Shown piece by piece: positions 1 to 7,104 of a DNA stretch of 60,724 bases (position 1 is the stretch's first letter; each line of letters starts with the position of its first letter). A program made the position numbers and the translations under genes. Source of the DNA: Intestinimonas massiliensis (ex Afouda et al. 2020) (lineage in GTDB: Bacteria > Bacillota > Clostridia > Oscillospirales > Oscillospiraceae); contig NZ_LR131147.1 of assembly GCF_900626285.1 (NCBI RefSeq), forward strand, positions 1,287,990-1,348,713. The letters are read 5' to 3'. The notes below the pieces were generated by a model. It saw only the letters and a list, made by a program, of their open reading frames with translations, was not told the DNA's origin and did no database searches.

Positions 1-169
1 GGAGCATGGCTGATTTCCCAGCTCTATACTGTCTGGCTGACCGCCATTTTTTGAAATGCACAGCGGTTTAATTTGGTGCACCCTTTTCCTTTGCTCGTTT
101 CCTTTGAAAGTTTTACTTGACTTTTGTTAGCAGGTCTTTCGCACTTAGTATGTCATGGGTACCGTCCAA

Positions 170-903
170 TTATCGGGTCCAGCCCAGCACGGCATCCAGT
201 TCCTCCTGCTCTGCCTCCGGGAAATTCCTCCAGATCTGTTCATCGATCAGGGCCTTGGACTCCGCCGGAGCCACAGAGTAGGCGGATGAGACGTGGTCAT
301 AGCCCCACAGGGTCTCCGGGGTGGAATAGACGGAGATGTGCCAGCCGTACTCCTGCCCCCGCTTGTTCCGCCTCCGTCGGAAGTCCCGGATGAGCAAGTA
401 GCCGCCCATCTGCAGGTCAGTCACCGTGCCCTCGAAGTTCTTCTCCCCGCCTTTGCCGAATCCGGCCTGCCGCTTGAGTTCAAAGGAGAAGCACACTCGT
501 CTTTGGTCAGGAACTGGTCCATGATCCGCTTCTGCCGCATGGTGGCCAGCTCCTCGTCCCAGCGGCTGTCGAAGTCGTAGCCGTCCCTCCGCCAGTTGGC
601 GAAGTGGGGAAACCACGCTCTGGAGATGAAGCCCGCCTTGCCGCCGAAGAACTTGCCGTAGGCCGCCCTGCCGCTGCGGGCGATCAGCCGCCGCCACTCC
701 CAGGGATCCTGTTCCTCGTCCCCCGTCCACCAATAGAGGTCGGAGGTGTTCTCCTCCGCGGAGAAGCTGTCTACCTCGTTTTTGAACAGGGGCAGGAAGC
801 CCACCTCGTCAATCAAGCCGATGAGCTCCTCCCAGCTCTGGGTGCGGCTGGGGTCATCCCAGTCCAGCCCCCGCATGATCCACTCGCCGTCCTCGATCGC
901 CAT
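170..903 (-). pseudogene. AlkZ-related protein, frameshifted
   Basis: Two minus-strand reading frames together encode one protein that resembles the small family annotated as AlkZ-related. The first frame starts at ATG 903 behind a GGGAGG ribosome site and runs to about position 500 with the conserved-looking stretches WWTGD, DPWEWR, YGKFFGGKAGFIS and RWDEELA. The second frame continues from about 505 to a TAA at 170 with SFELKRQAGFGKGGEKNF and YGWHISVYSTPE. The join falls near 498-505 (around the codons for TKDE/CFSFEL) and needs a -1 shift. No slippery heptamer is visible there, so a mutation or sequencing error is more likely than programmed frameshifting. An extended -10 (TGCTATAAT, minus strand, near 934-942) could drive it. 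Family assignment is from memory of related sequences; the biochemical role is unknown. Confidence 0.6.
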
Positions 904-987
904 CGTACCGCCTCCCCGGAGTTTTTCAAGCCAATTATAGCACATTCGTTCTATCTACTCCATAGTGGTGAGATATTTTCTTGGACA

Positions 988-1045
988 GAAGGCCGCAAAG
1001 GAAAAGGCGGCGGATCAAAACGCCGCCCTTTCCCTTACGGCCTTC
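988..1045 (-). terminator. Long stem-loop between the phosphoesterase and the AlkZ-related gene
   Basis: Arms of about 23 bases (GAAGGCCG...GGCGGCG and its near-complement) enclose a short A/T-rich loop, directly downstream of the phosphoesterase stop on the minus strand. There is no clear T-run after the stem, so it may be a weak terminator or an mRNA-stabilising hairpin. Confidence 0.5.
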
Positions 1046-1046
1046 T

Positions 1047-1796
1047 CTATAAAATCTGCACGATTTGCTCCCACAAGAGGATGTGCTTGGTATCAATGGC
1101 TTTGTTTCCGTGGTAGTGCCCGAACAGCCAGTAGTGGTATTGCACCCGGTCTTTGACCTCCTGGAGGAAGTCCGTCAGGTGGTCCGCCACATTGTGCCGG
1201 GAGAACTGGAGAGCAATGCTGGTGGGGGCGCAGTGAGTGAGGATGTAGTCCACCGCCCAGCCGTGGGCGTCCAGGTTTCGTCTGGCCTCTGCATATTCCT
1301 CCTCCGAGGGTAACTCCTCCCTCCACCAGGACAGGTGATCGATGCGGAATCGGGCGTGCTCCTTCCGCTTCAATGTCAGGTATTTTCGCTCAAAGTTGGG
1401 ATCTTCCAGGCTGAGGATGCCGTCCTCAATGTCGTGGGAGGCCGCCCCGCCCATGGTGAAGAAGGTGCGGCCGGCCAGCTCAAATACCTGCCCCCGCATC
1501 AGGTGGAGCACGTGGGGCCGGATGGGCTGCACCCTGCCGCCGTGCCAGTTCTCTATCGGGTATTTCACAAGGGCATCGTAGTTTTCATGGTTTCCCGAGA
1601 CGAAGGCCACCGTGAAGGGCAGCCCTTTCAGCCAGTCCAGCGCCTCGTCATCCCGTTCATCTCCGAACCACACGCCGCCGAAGTCTCCCAGCTGGAGCAC
1701 CACATCCTCCTTGGTGAGCTCTTGGCCCTCCGGGAAGTATTCCGGGCGGAACCGCTCAAAATTCCCGTGGGTGTCGCCTGTAGCGAAGATCTTCAT
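1047..1796 (-). CDS. Calcineurin-like metallophosphoesterase
   Basis: A 249-residue cytosolic protein with the metallophosphoesterase motif series in order: GDTHGN (metal ligands about D8 and H10), GDFGG (about D38), GNHE (about N69-H70), a later HCAP and a C-terminal GHYHG. These predict a two-metal phosphatase or phosphodiesterase; the substrate cannot be read from sequence. The start chosen is ATG 1796 behind AAAGGAGG with 7-base spacing, which overlaps the stop of the upstream serine recombinase by four bases (ATGA). That translational coupling places it in the recombinase operon, so it is probably element-borne cargo. A longer open frame upstream of 1796 is only the recombinase coding region read in another frame. 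Confidence 0.85.
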   Translation of the reverse strand: MKIFATGDTHGNFERFRPEYFPEGQELTKEDVVLQLGDFGGVWFGDERDDEALDWLKGLPFTVAFVSGNHENYDALVKYPIENWHGGRVQPIRPHVLHLMRGQVFELAGRTFFTMGGAASHDIEDGILSLEDPNFERKYLTLKRKEHARFRIDHLSWWREELPSEEEYAEARRNLDAHGWAVDYILTHCAPTSIALQFSRHNVADHLTDFLQEVKDRVQYHYWLFGHYHGNKAIDTKHILLWEQIVQIL

Positions 1797-3439
1797 GCAA
1801 GCTTCCTCCTTTTTGGCTGTGCCACATACTGCTCGATCTCCCGGCCATCCCGGAAGGTCACCCGGATCTTCTCCCGGGAGAGCACCGTCACCTTCTCCAG
1901 CAGCTGGTGGATGACCTCCTCGTCCCACTCTGTCATCGCCGCCGTCATGTGTTCCATGGCGGCCGACACCACCCGCAGACGGTTCTGGAGCCGGCCCTGC
2001 TCCTGGCAGGCCCCCTCCAGCTGTGCCTTCCGTTCTTTGAGACGGGCGGTGGACTCGGACAGCTTCCGGAACCGCTCCGTGTAGTCCTCTGCCGGGTTGG
2101 CTGACGCCTCGGCCAGCAGGCTGTTGAAACGGCTGCTCAGTTCCTCCAGGGCCCGGTCAATGTCCGCCAGGCTCATGCTCTCACCCAACATCGGAGCAAG
2201 CTCCCACTCCATGACGGCGGTGAGCTGCCGGGCCTGGGTGTCGCGATCCAGCATGATGGCGTTGACGGCGGCCAGGATGGCCTGCTGGAGCGGTTCCTCG
2301 TCCAGGGTGGGAGACTGGGTGCAGAACTTCTTCCCGTAGTCCAGGCGGCTGACACACCGCCATACGGGGCGCTTGACTCCGCGCTGGGTCCACACGCACC
2401 GCCGGTAGGCCGTCCCGCACTCCCCGCAGAACAGCAGGTTGCTGAGGACATGCTTACCGCTGTACTTCCCCCGGCCGGTGGGGGTGCTCTTTCGCGTGGC
2501 GCCCGCCTTGGCGTTCCGCCGGGCCATCTCCAGCTGGACGGCGTCGAAGATCTCCCGGCTGACGATGCCCTCATGGTGGTTTTGAATCAGGTATTTGGGG
2601 AGCTGTCCGGTGTTGGGGATCACCTTCTTGCTGATGCAGTCCTGGATGAAGGTCTTCTGGAGCAGGACGTCCCCGCAGTATTTCTCGTTGGTCAGGATGC
2701 TCCTGATATGGGAGCCCATCCACTCTACTTTTCCGGAGACCGTGGGAATTCTCTGGCCCTCCAGGGCCACTTTGATCTCCCGGATGCTGTCCCCGGCCAA
2801 GTAGCGGTCATAGATGAAGCGGACGGTCTCCGCCTGCTCCGGCACAATCCTGGGCTTGCCATCCGGGCCCTTCTCATAGCCCAGCAGCTGCTTGTACTGC
2901 ATGGCGACATGGCCGGATTTCATGGCCTGACGCTTGCCCCAGCGCACCCGGCTGCTGGTGCTCTCGCTCTCGGCCTGGGCGAAGGCCCCGTGTAGGGTGA
3001 TGAGGAACTCGCTCTCCGGGTAGATGGAGTTGATGTTCTGTTCCTCGAAGATGACTGGTATACCCAGGCTCCGCAGCTCCCGGGTGAAGTTGAGGGTATC
3101 CACGGTATTGCGGGCGAAGCGGGAGACGGATTTAGCCAGAATCATGTCGATCTTTCCCTGCCTGCACTGGCGGATCATCCGCAGGAACTCCTTCCGCTTA
3201 CAGGTGGAGGTGCCGGTGATGCCCTCGTCCGCGAACACCCCGGCCATGGTCCAGCCCGGTTCCTTCATGATCTTCTCGGTATAGTAGGAGAGCTGGTTTT
3301 CATAACTGGAGAGCTGCTCCTCGCTGTCCGTAGACACACGGCAGTAGGCGGCCACCCGCAAGTGGCGCTTTTTCTCCTGTTCCTGGGGAGTCTCCACTTT
3401 GGCTGGGATGATAATGACGTTGGGCGCAGTATCGTTCAT
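1793..3439 (-). CDS. Large serine recombinase
   Basis: A 548-residue site-specific recombinase. The N-terminal resolvase domain shows YCRVSTDSEEQ with the likely catalytic serine at S36, then SVSRFARN and the helix around FAQAESE. A recombinase DNA-binding domain follows (GYEKGPDGKPR, ILTNEKYCGD), then a zinc-ribbon pair (FCGECG), and a C-terminal coiled-coil segment. The order and length fit large serine integrases of the TnpX/TndX type, which excise and integrate conjugative or mobilizable elements in clostridia through a circular intermediate. It is the last of three tandem recombinase genes; its ATG overlaps the end of the upstream gene by four bases, so the three are translationally coupled. 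Confidence 0.92.
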   Translation of the reverse strand: MNDTAPNVIIIPAKVETPQEQEKKRHLRVAAYCRVSTDSEEQLSSYENQLSYYTEKIMKEPGWTMAGVFADEGITGTSTCKRKEFLRMIRQCRQGKIDMILAKSVSRFARNTVDTLNFTRELRSLGIPVIFEEQNINSIYPESEFLITLHGAFAQAESESTSSRVRWGKRQAMKSGHVAMQYKQLLGYEKGPDGKPRIVPEQAETVRFIYDRYLAGDSIREIKVALEGQRIPTVSGKVEWMGSHIRSILTNEKYCGDVLLQKTFIQDCISKKVIPNTGQLPKYLIQNHHEGIVSREIFDAVQLEMARRNAKAGATRKSTPTGRGKYSGKHVLSNLLFCGECGTAYRRCVWTQRGVKRPVWRCVSRLDYGKKFCTQSPTLDEEPLQQAILAAVNAIMLDRDTQARQLTAVMEWELAPMLGESMSLADIDRALEELSSRFNSLLAEASANPAEDYTERFRKLSESTARLKERKAQLEGACQEQGRLQNRLRVVSAAMEHMTAAMTEWDEEVIHQLLEKVTVLSREKIRVTFRDGREIEQYVAQPKRRKLA

Positions 3440-4191
3440 GTACCTTTTCCCCCTTCCAAGGTCTGGTTATTTTTCAGCAGGACGGTAACCGCCCCGTTGC
3501 TGACAGTGATACGGCGGACGCTCTCGTGGAGCAGTTCCTGCTCCAACTCCACCATGGGAGCCCGCTCCTGGAACAGCATCCGGAGGCCTAGGGTTTCATA
3601 CTCCTCCGGCCCGATGGCGTTCAGCTGGAAGGCTGCCAACTGAAAGGCCAAACTTTTGGCCTGTGTCTCATCCACCGGCGGGCGGTGCAGGAGCTCGTCC
3701 AGCCCCCGGCGCAGATTCTCTGTCTCCGGCGGCGATCCAGCCACCGGGGCCGGACAGGTGATACGCTCCGGATGCTGGATCAGTCGGTTCAGGAGGCCCA
3801 ACACCTGCCGCTCCACCCATGCCGGTGGGCTGCCGCCGCACAGTTTCCGCAGTTCCTTCTGGGCCGGCGTCTTTTTGCAGGGGGAGAATTTTTCTTGCCT
3901 TTGAGCCTGAACCATGTTGAACCGGGCCTCCGGGATGATGGACGGGAATCCACCTTCGCCGGTGTACCGGCTGTCCGCTAGGATACGGGCTGCCATGTTC
4001 TTGTTCCAGGGCTTGTCCCCGTCATAGGAGATGCCTCTCTCCCGGAGCTTGTCTACCAAGGCATTGTAGCTGGCACCGGCCAGGTAGCTGTCGTAGAGCC
4101 AGCGCACCGTCTCCGCCTCTGCCGGGTGGAGCACGATTTCGCCCAGCTCCATTTTGTAGCCGAAGGGCCGTTTCCGGTTGCTCCCCATCAC
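3436..4191 (-). CDS. Recombinase-domain protein without catalytic domain
   Basis: A 251-residue protein that begins directly in the recombinase DNA-binding region (RPFGYKMELGEIVLHP, then RILADSRYTGEGGFP) and has no N-terminal resolvase domain, hence no catalytic serine. The C-terminal half is helical and ends near a site reading ITVSNGAVTVLLKNN, like the ends of the flanking recombinases. It overlaps both neighbours by four bases (ATGA), so expression is coupled to two intact recombinases. A plausible role is an accessory DNA-binding or directionality protein for the other two; this is inference from architecture. Alternatively it is a decayed recombinase, but the intact frame and overlaps argue for retention. 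Confidence 0.8.
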   Translation of the reverse strand: MMGSNRKRPFGYKMELGEIVLHPAEAETVRWLYDSYLAGASYNALVDKLRERGISYDGDKPWNKNMAARILADSRYTGEGGFPSIIPEARFNMVQAQRQEKFSPCKKTPAQKELRKLCGGSPPAWVERQVLGLLNRLIQHPERITCPAPVAGSPPETENLRRGLDELLHRPPVDETQAKSLAFQLAAFQLNAIGPEEYETLGLRMLFQERAPMVELEQELLHESVRRITVSNGAVTVLLKNNQTLEGGKGT

Positions 4192-5774
4192 CGCACCGTC
4201 CGTTCTATGGGCTCTGTCAGCTCCAGGCCATTGACCAGCCGGAACCGCAGACGGTCATTGCTCTCCACGATAATCTTGTCCACGAGCTCGCGGAACAGCT
4301 CCCCATCGAAGGCGTCCAGGAAGTCCGGCCCAGCCTCCAGGGCTTCGATCAACTCCTGGGTCTGCTGGATCGTCTGATCTTCCTCGGCCTCCAGGAACCG
4401 TTCCTTTTCCAGCTTCGCGGCGCGGAGTTGTTCCGCCAGCTCGTTTTGGCGGGATATAAAAATGTCAGGGCCAACAAGCCCTTGCTGCTTGAGCTGGGCC
4501 AACAGTCGATCCTGACGGGTGATGTCTGCAATTTTCTGGTTGAGTGCCACGATGTCCAGGCTCCAGAGCAGCTTGCCCTTCCGGGCGTTCTGGAGATCTG
4601 CGAGCAGTTGGGTGAGGATAGGCCCTCCCTGGTGACGGAGCTTATAGTACAGGTGGAACACTGCTGATACTACCGCTTCCTCAGCAATGGGCAGGAGGTC
4701 GCACAACTCCGTGGATTCTTCATGCCCACGACATGCCATGTACCATTTCCTGTTTATACATTTAGGGCGAAGCGCCTTCCCACAGCAGCCACAATATAGC
4801 CAGCCATTGGCAAGGGGACGTTGGCCTGCGATTCCGGGCACCTGGCTGTCCCCGCGCCTCCGACGCAATTCCTGTGCTTTATTAAACACCTCTTGGGAAA
4901 TCGCTGCCTCGTTAATCCCTTCCACAAAGTACATGGGCTTTTGGCCATGGTTATACTTTATTTTGCGTGGCAGGGTATCCGTCGTATACCGTTTCCGCAG
5001 AAAGGCGTTGCCGCTGTACCGCTCATTGGTGAGGATGTAGTCAATCCGCTGTGGCTTCCAGAGTTTTCCTTTAGAGAACAGGTTCAGCGCCGCTGCGATA
5101 TCCCCCGCCGTCTTACCGGACAGGTACGCTTCGTAGATATACCGGATGATTGGCACCTGCTCGGGGATCAGCTCCAGCTTCCCTTTGACCAGGCGGTATC
5201 CGAAGGGTGCGGTGCAGGTGTTGTACTTTCCCGCCCTCATCCTCATGTCGATGCTCCACCGGAGGTTGTCTGAGATGTTTTCGCTCTCCTTCTGGTCCAT
5301 CATGGCGAAGATGGCGGTAAGAAACTCACCGGCCAACTCTGAGGTGTCGATGCCCTGCTCCTCGAAGCATACCCCCACCCCTAGGGCCTTCAGTTCCCGG
5401 ACGGTCTCCAGGCACTCCTTGGCGTTCCGGGCGAACCGGGAGGAGGACTTCACCAGGATCTTGTCCACCCGACCCCGCCGGCAGTCCGCCAGCAGCCGTT
5501 GGAAGTCGTCCCGCTTTTCCGCCGAGGTGCCGGTGATACCCTTGTCCGCGTACACGTCCACAAACTCCCACTCCGGGTTGTCGGTGATGAGCTCCGTGTA
5601 GTGGGCGTTCTGGGCGGCAAAGGAGTTGAGCTGATCCTCTGACCTGGAGCTCACCCTGGCGTAGGCCGCCACACGCAGCTTGCGATCCCTGACCGGGGTG
5701 CTGGGCGCGATGGTGATTACCCGGGGCGTGCTGTTCAATGCCAGGGAACCACTGGTTTTCTTTTGCTCGTCCAC
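4188..5774 (-). CDS. Large serine recombinase, first gene of the cassette
   Basis: A 528-residue large serine recombinase. The resolvase domain has AAYARVSSRSEDQ (likely catalytic S42), KSSSRFARN and MDQKESENIS. The DNA-binding domain carries FGYRLVKGKLELIPEQ and ILTNERYSGNAF; a zinc-ribbon pair YCGCCGKALRPKC and a C-terminal coiled coil follow. The chosen start is GTG 5774 because ACAGGAGG lies 7 bases upstream; the open frame continues to 5843 without a ribosome site. With the two downstream genes it forms a compact integration/excision operon typical of clostridial mobile elements. The element termini and attachment sites are not identifiable from this sequence alone. Confidence 0.9.
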   Translation of the reverse strand: MDEQKKTSGSLALNSTPRVITIAPSTPVRDRKLRVAAYARVSSRSEDQLNSFAAQNAHYTELITDNPEWEFVDVYADKGITGTSAEKRDDFQRLLADCRRGRVDKILVKSSSRFARNAKECLETVRELKALGVGVCFEEQGIDTSELAGEFLTAIFAMMDQKESENISDNLRWSIDMRMRAGKYNTCTAPFGYRLVKGKLELIPEQVPIIRYIYEAYLSGKTAGDIAAALNLFSKGKLWKPQRIDYILTNERYSGNAFLRKRYTTDTLPRKIKYNHGQKPMYFVEGINEAAISQEVFNKAQELRRRRGDSQVPGIAGQRPLANGWLYCGCCGKALRPKCINRKWYMACRGHEESTELCDLLPIAEEAVVSAVFHLYYKLRHQGGPILTQLLADLQNARKGKLLWSLDIVALNQKIADITRQDRLLAQLKQQGLVGPDIFISRQNELAEQLRAAKLEKERFLEAEEDQTIQQTQELIEALEAGPDFLDAFDGELFRELVDKIIVESNDRLRFRLVNGLELTEPIERTVR

Positions 5775-5846
5775 GAAATTGCCTCCTGTCAGCAACACAC
5801 AATACCAGCACCGCCACAAAATATCCATATCCAAACGCAACAAAAA

Positions 5847-5990
5847 TCAGGGGGAAAATATGACGTCCGCCCCGGTCTCTACACGGAGCCGGGCGGCGAT
5901 CCTCCCGGCCTCCTTCCGACTAACAAGGCCGGCGCTCTGAAGGTGGCGAAGGAGAATTATCAGCCCGATATAATTGATATTCTGGTTCAT
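5847..5990 (-). CDS. Small SHOCT-like ORF upstream of the recombinases
   Basis: A 47-residue protein starting at ATG 5990 (MNQNINYIGLI...) with a weak GAGGG ribosome site. A hydrophobic helix is followed by AGLVSRKEAGRIAARL, resembling the short helical SHOCT-type proteins often encoded just before clustered serine recombinases in clostridial elements. Function is unknown; it probably heads the recombinase operon. The assignment rests on position and overall look rather than a firm motif. Confidence 0.5.
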   Translation of the reverse strand: MNQNINYIGLIILLRHLQSAGLVSRKEAGRIAARLRVETGADVIFSP

Positions 5991-6496
5991 AACCAACCCT
6001 CGTTTCAGAGGGAGGCCACCCCCAATAGGCAGGGAGCGGCCTCCGCTTCCTATTTTGGATTTCCAAAGGCAATCATTCCGCACCTGTATTCGACACTACT
6101 CCCCCAGGTGTCAGGGCGGCAGCAGACGGACTGCGCTGGCGCGCATCACGGGAATCTCACCCCTCCGAGGATCTCTCCGAGCTGCCCCCATTGCTTGATC
6201 CCGGTATCACCCGGGGCTGTGGCTGGACAGGAGTATCATTATCAGATTGCTGACGAGGGTCGGGCTGGGTAAACCAGCCGCAATGCGAAACAGCCCGCCA
6301 CAGGCTGCTTTGTGGACGTATGGGCACCGCTCTGCACCTTCCTTGGCCGTCTTTGATGCGGGCTCACGGTCCGCACAGGTGGTCTTGGCGCATCCTCCAG
6401 CGTCGCTTTAGCCCTCCTTACAGAGGGGCTCTCATCAGTGGACGTATCCCGCTGCCGGATATTCTATTTGCAAGGATCAGGACGGAAATCGGTAGA
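5991..6496. other. Non-coding gap with inverted repeats
   Basis: No convincing ORF on either strand. On the minus strand around 6400-6450 there is an ATACGTCC followed by CTGATGAG, an 8-bp GC hairpin (AGCCCCTC/GGAGGGCT, one mismatch) and AAAG. A second ATACGTCC lies about 110 bases downstream, near 6318-6325. A further hairpin flanks 6255-6290. This could be a structured RNA, or a recombination or transfer region of the element, but no known class was matched. Confidence 0.35.
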
Positions 6497-6838
6497 TCAC
6501 CGATACTCCCAATACAGGGCAAACTGTGCCAGGATGCTGTTCATGACCTGAAGATCATCTCCAGACAAGGTTTTACGAACCTTCATCAATAATACTTGTT
6601 GCTTAGAGGATAGTGTGCGGCTCTCCATGTGAAACCAGTCTGGCAAATGGATCCCTCCACCAAAACGTCCACGCACAACTTGGATTGGATAGTAGCACGA
6701 GAGAATCACCAGGTCTGCACGGATTGTCCGCTCGGAAACGCCAAGTTCTGCCGAGAGATTTATGGCGGTCTCATGGCGCCTTTTGCATAGCAGATGCAGA
6801 ATTTCGCTTCTCCGCTCTGACGGGGTCATCTCTCTCAC
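6497..6838 (-). CDS. DeoR/HTH_11-type transcriptional regulator
   Basis: A 113-residue protein with an N-terminal winged helix of the HTH_11/DeoR type (RRSEILHLLCKRRHETA, then LSAELGVSERTIRADL, the recognition helix near residues 31-46). The remaining 65 residues have no recognised ligand domain, so it is much shorter than a full DeoR regulator. ATG 6838 is used, with ATG 6829 possible. It stands alone on the minus strand between the ECF operon and the recombinase module. It may belong to the mobile element or regulate a neighbour; its target is unknown. Confidence 0.7.
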   Translation of the reverse strand: MREMTPSERRSEILHLLCKRRHETAINLSAELGVSERTIRADLVILSCYYPIQVVRGRFGGGIHLPDWFHMESRTLSSKQQVLLMKVRKTLSGDDLQVMNSILAQFALYWEYR

Positions 6839-6989
6839 CGCCTCGTCTTGCCCTGTGATTAGAAGTATAAAGGTTAAAGCGGAAGACCAATTTCCGGTTT
6901 AAAAATTTTTATGATCTGATAATGCAATTTCGGCATTATGCCAGATTAAAAGCCATTCTTTTATGCAATATGACAGGCTCGTTTGGAAT

Positions 6990-7043
6990 ACAAAGAAAAC
7001 TGCCCATGTCGGAAGAGCCATATGGCCGTTCCAACATGGGCAG
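6990..7043 (-). terminator. Rho-independent terminator of the ECF operon
   Basis: On the minus strand an extended stem built on CTGCCCATGT...ACATGGGCAG is followed by TTTTCTTTG, just after the stop of the ECF transporter gene at 7105. Confidence 0.8.
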
Positions 7044-7104
7044 CTCCTGCCTGTAAATAAATTCCCGTCAAACGGTTATGCAAAAGATCTTTGCCGTTGA
7101 ACTA

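Noticed and set aside
6390..6450. Hammerhead ribozyme
   Set aside because: CTGATGAG and a stem are present, but the required GAAA following the stem is absent (AAAG instead).
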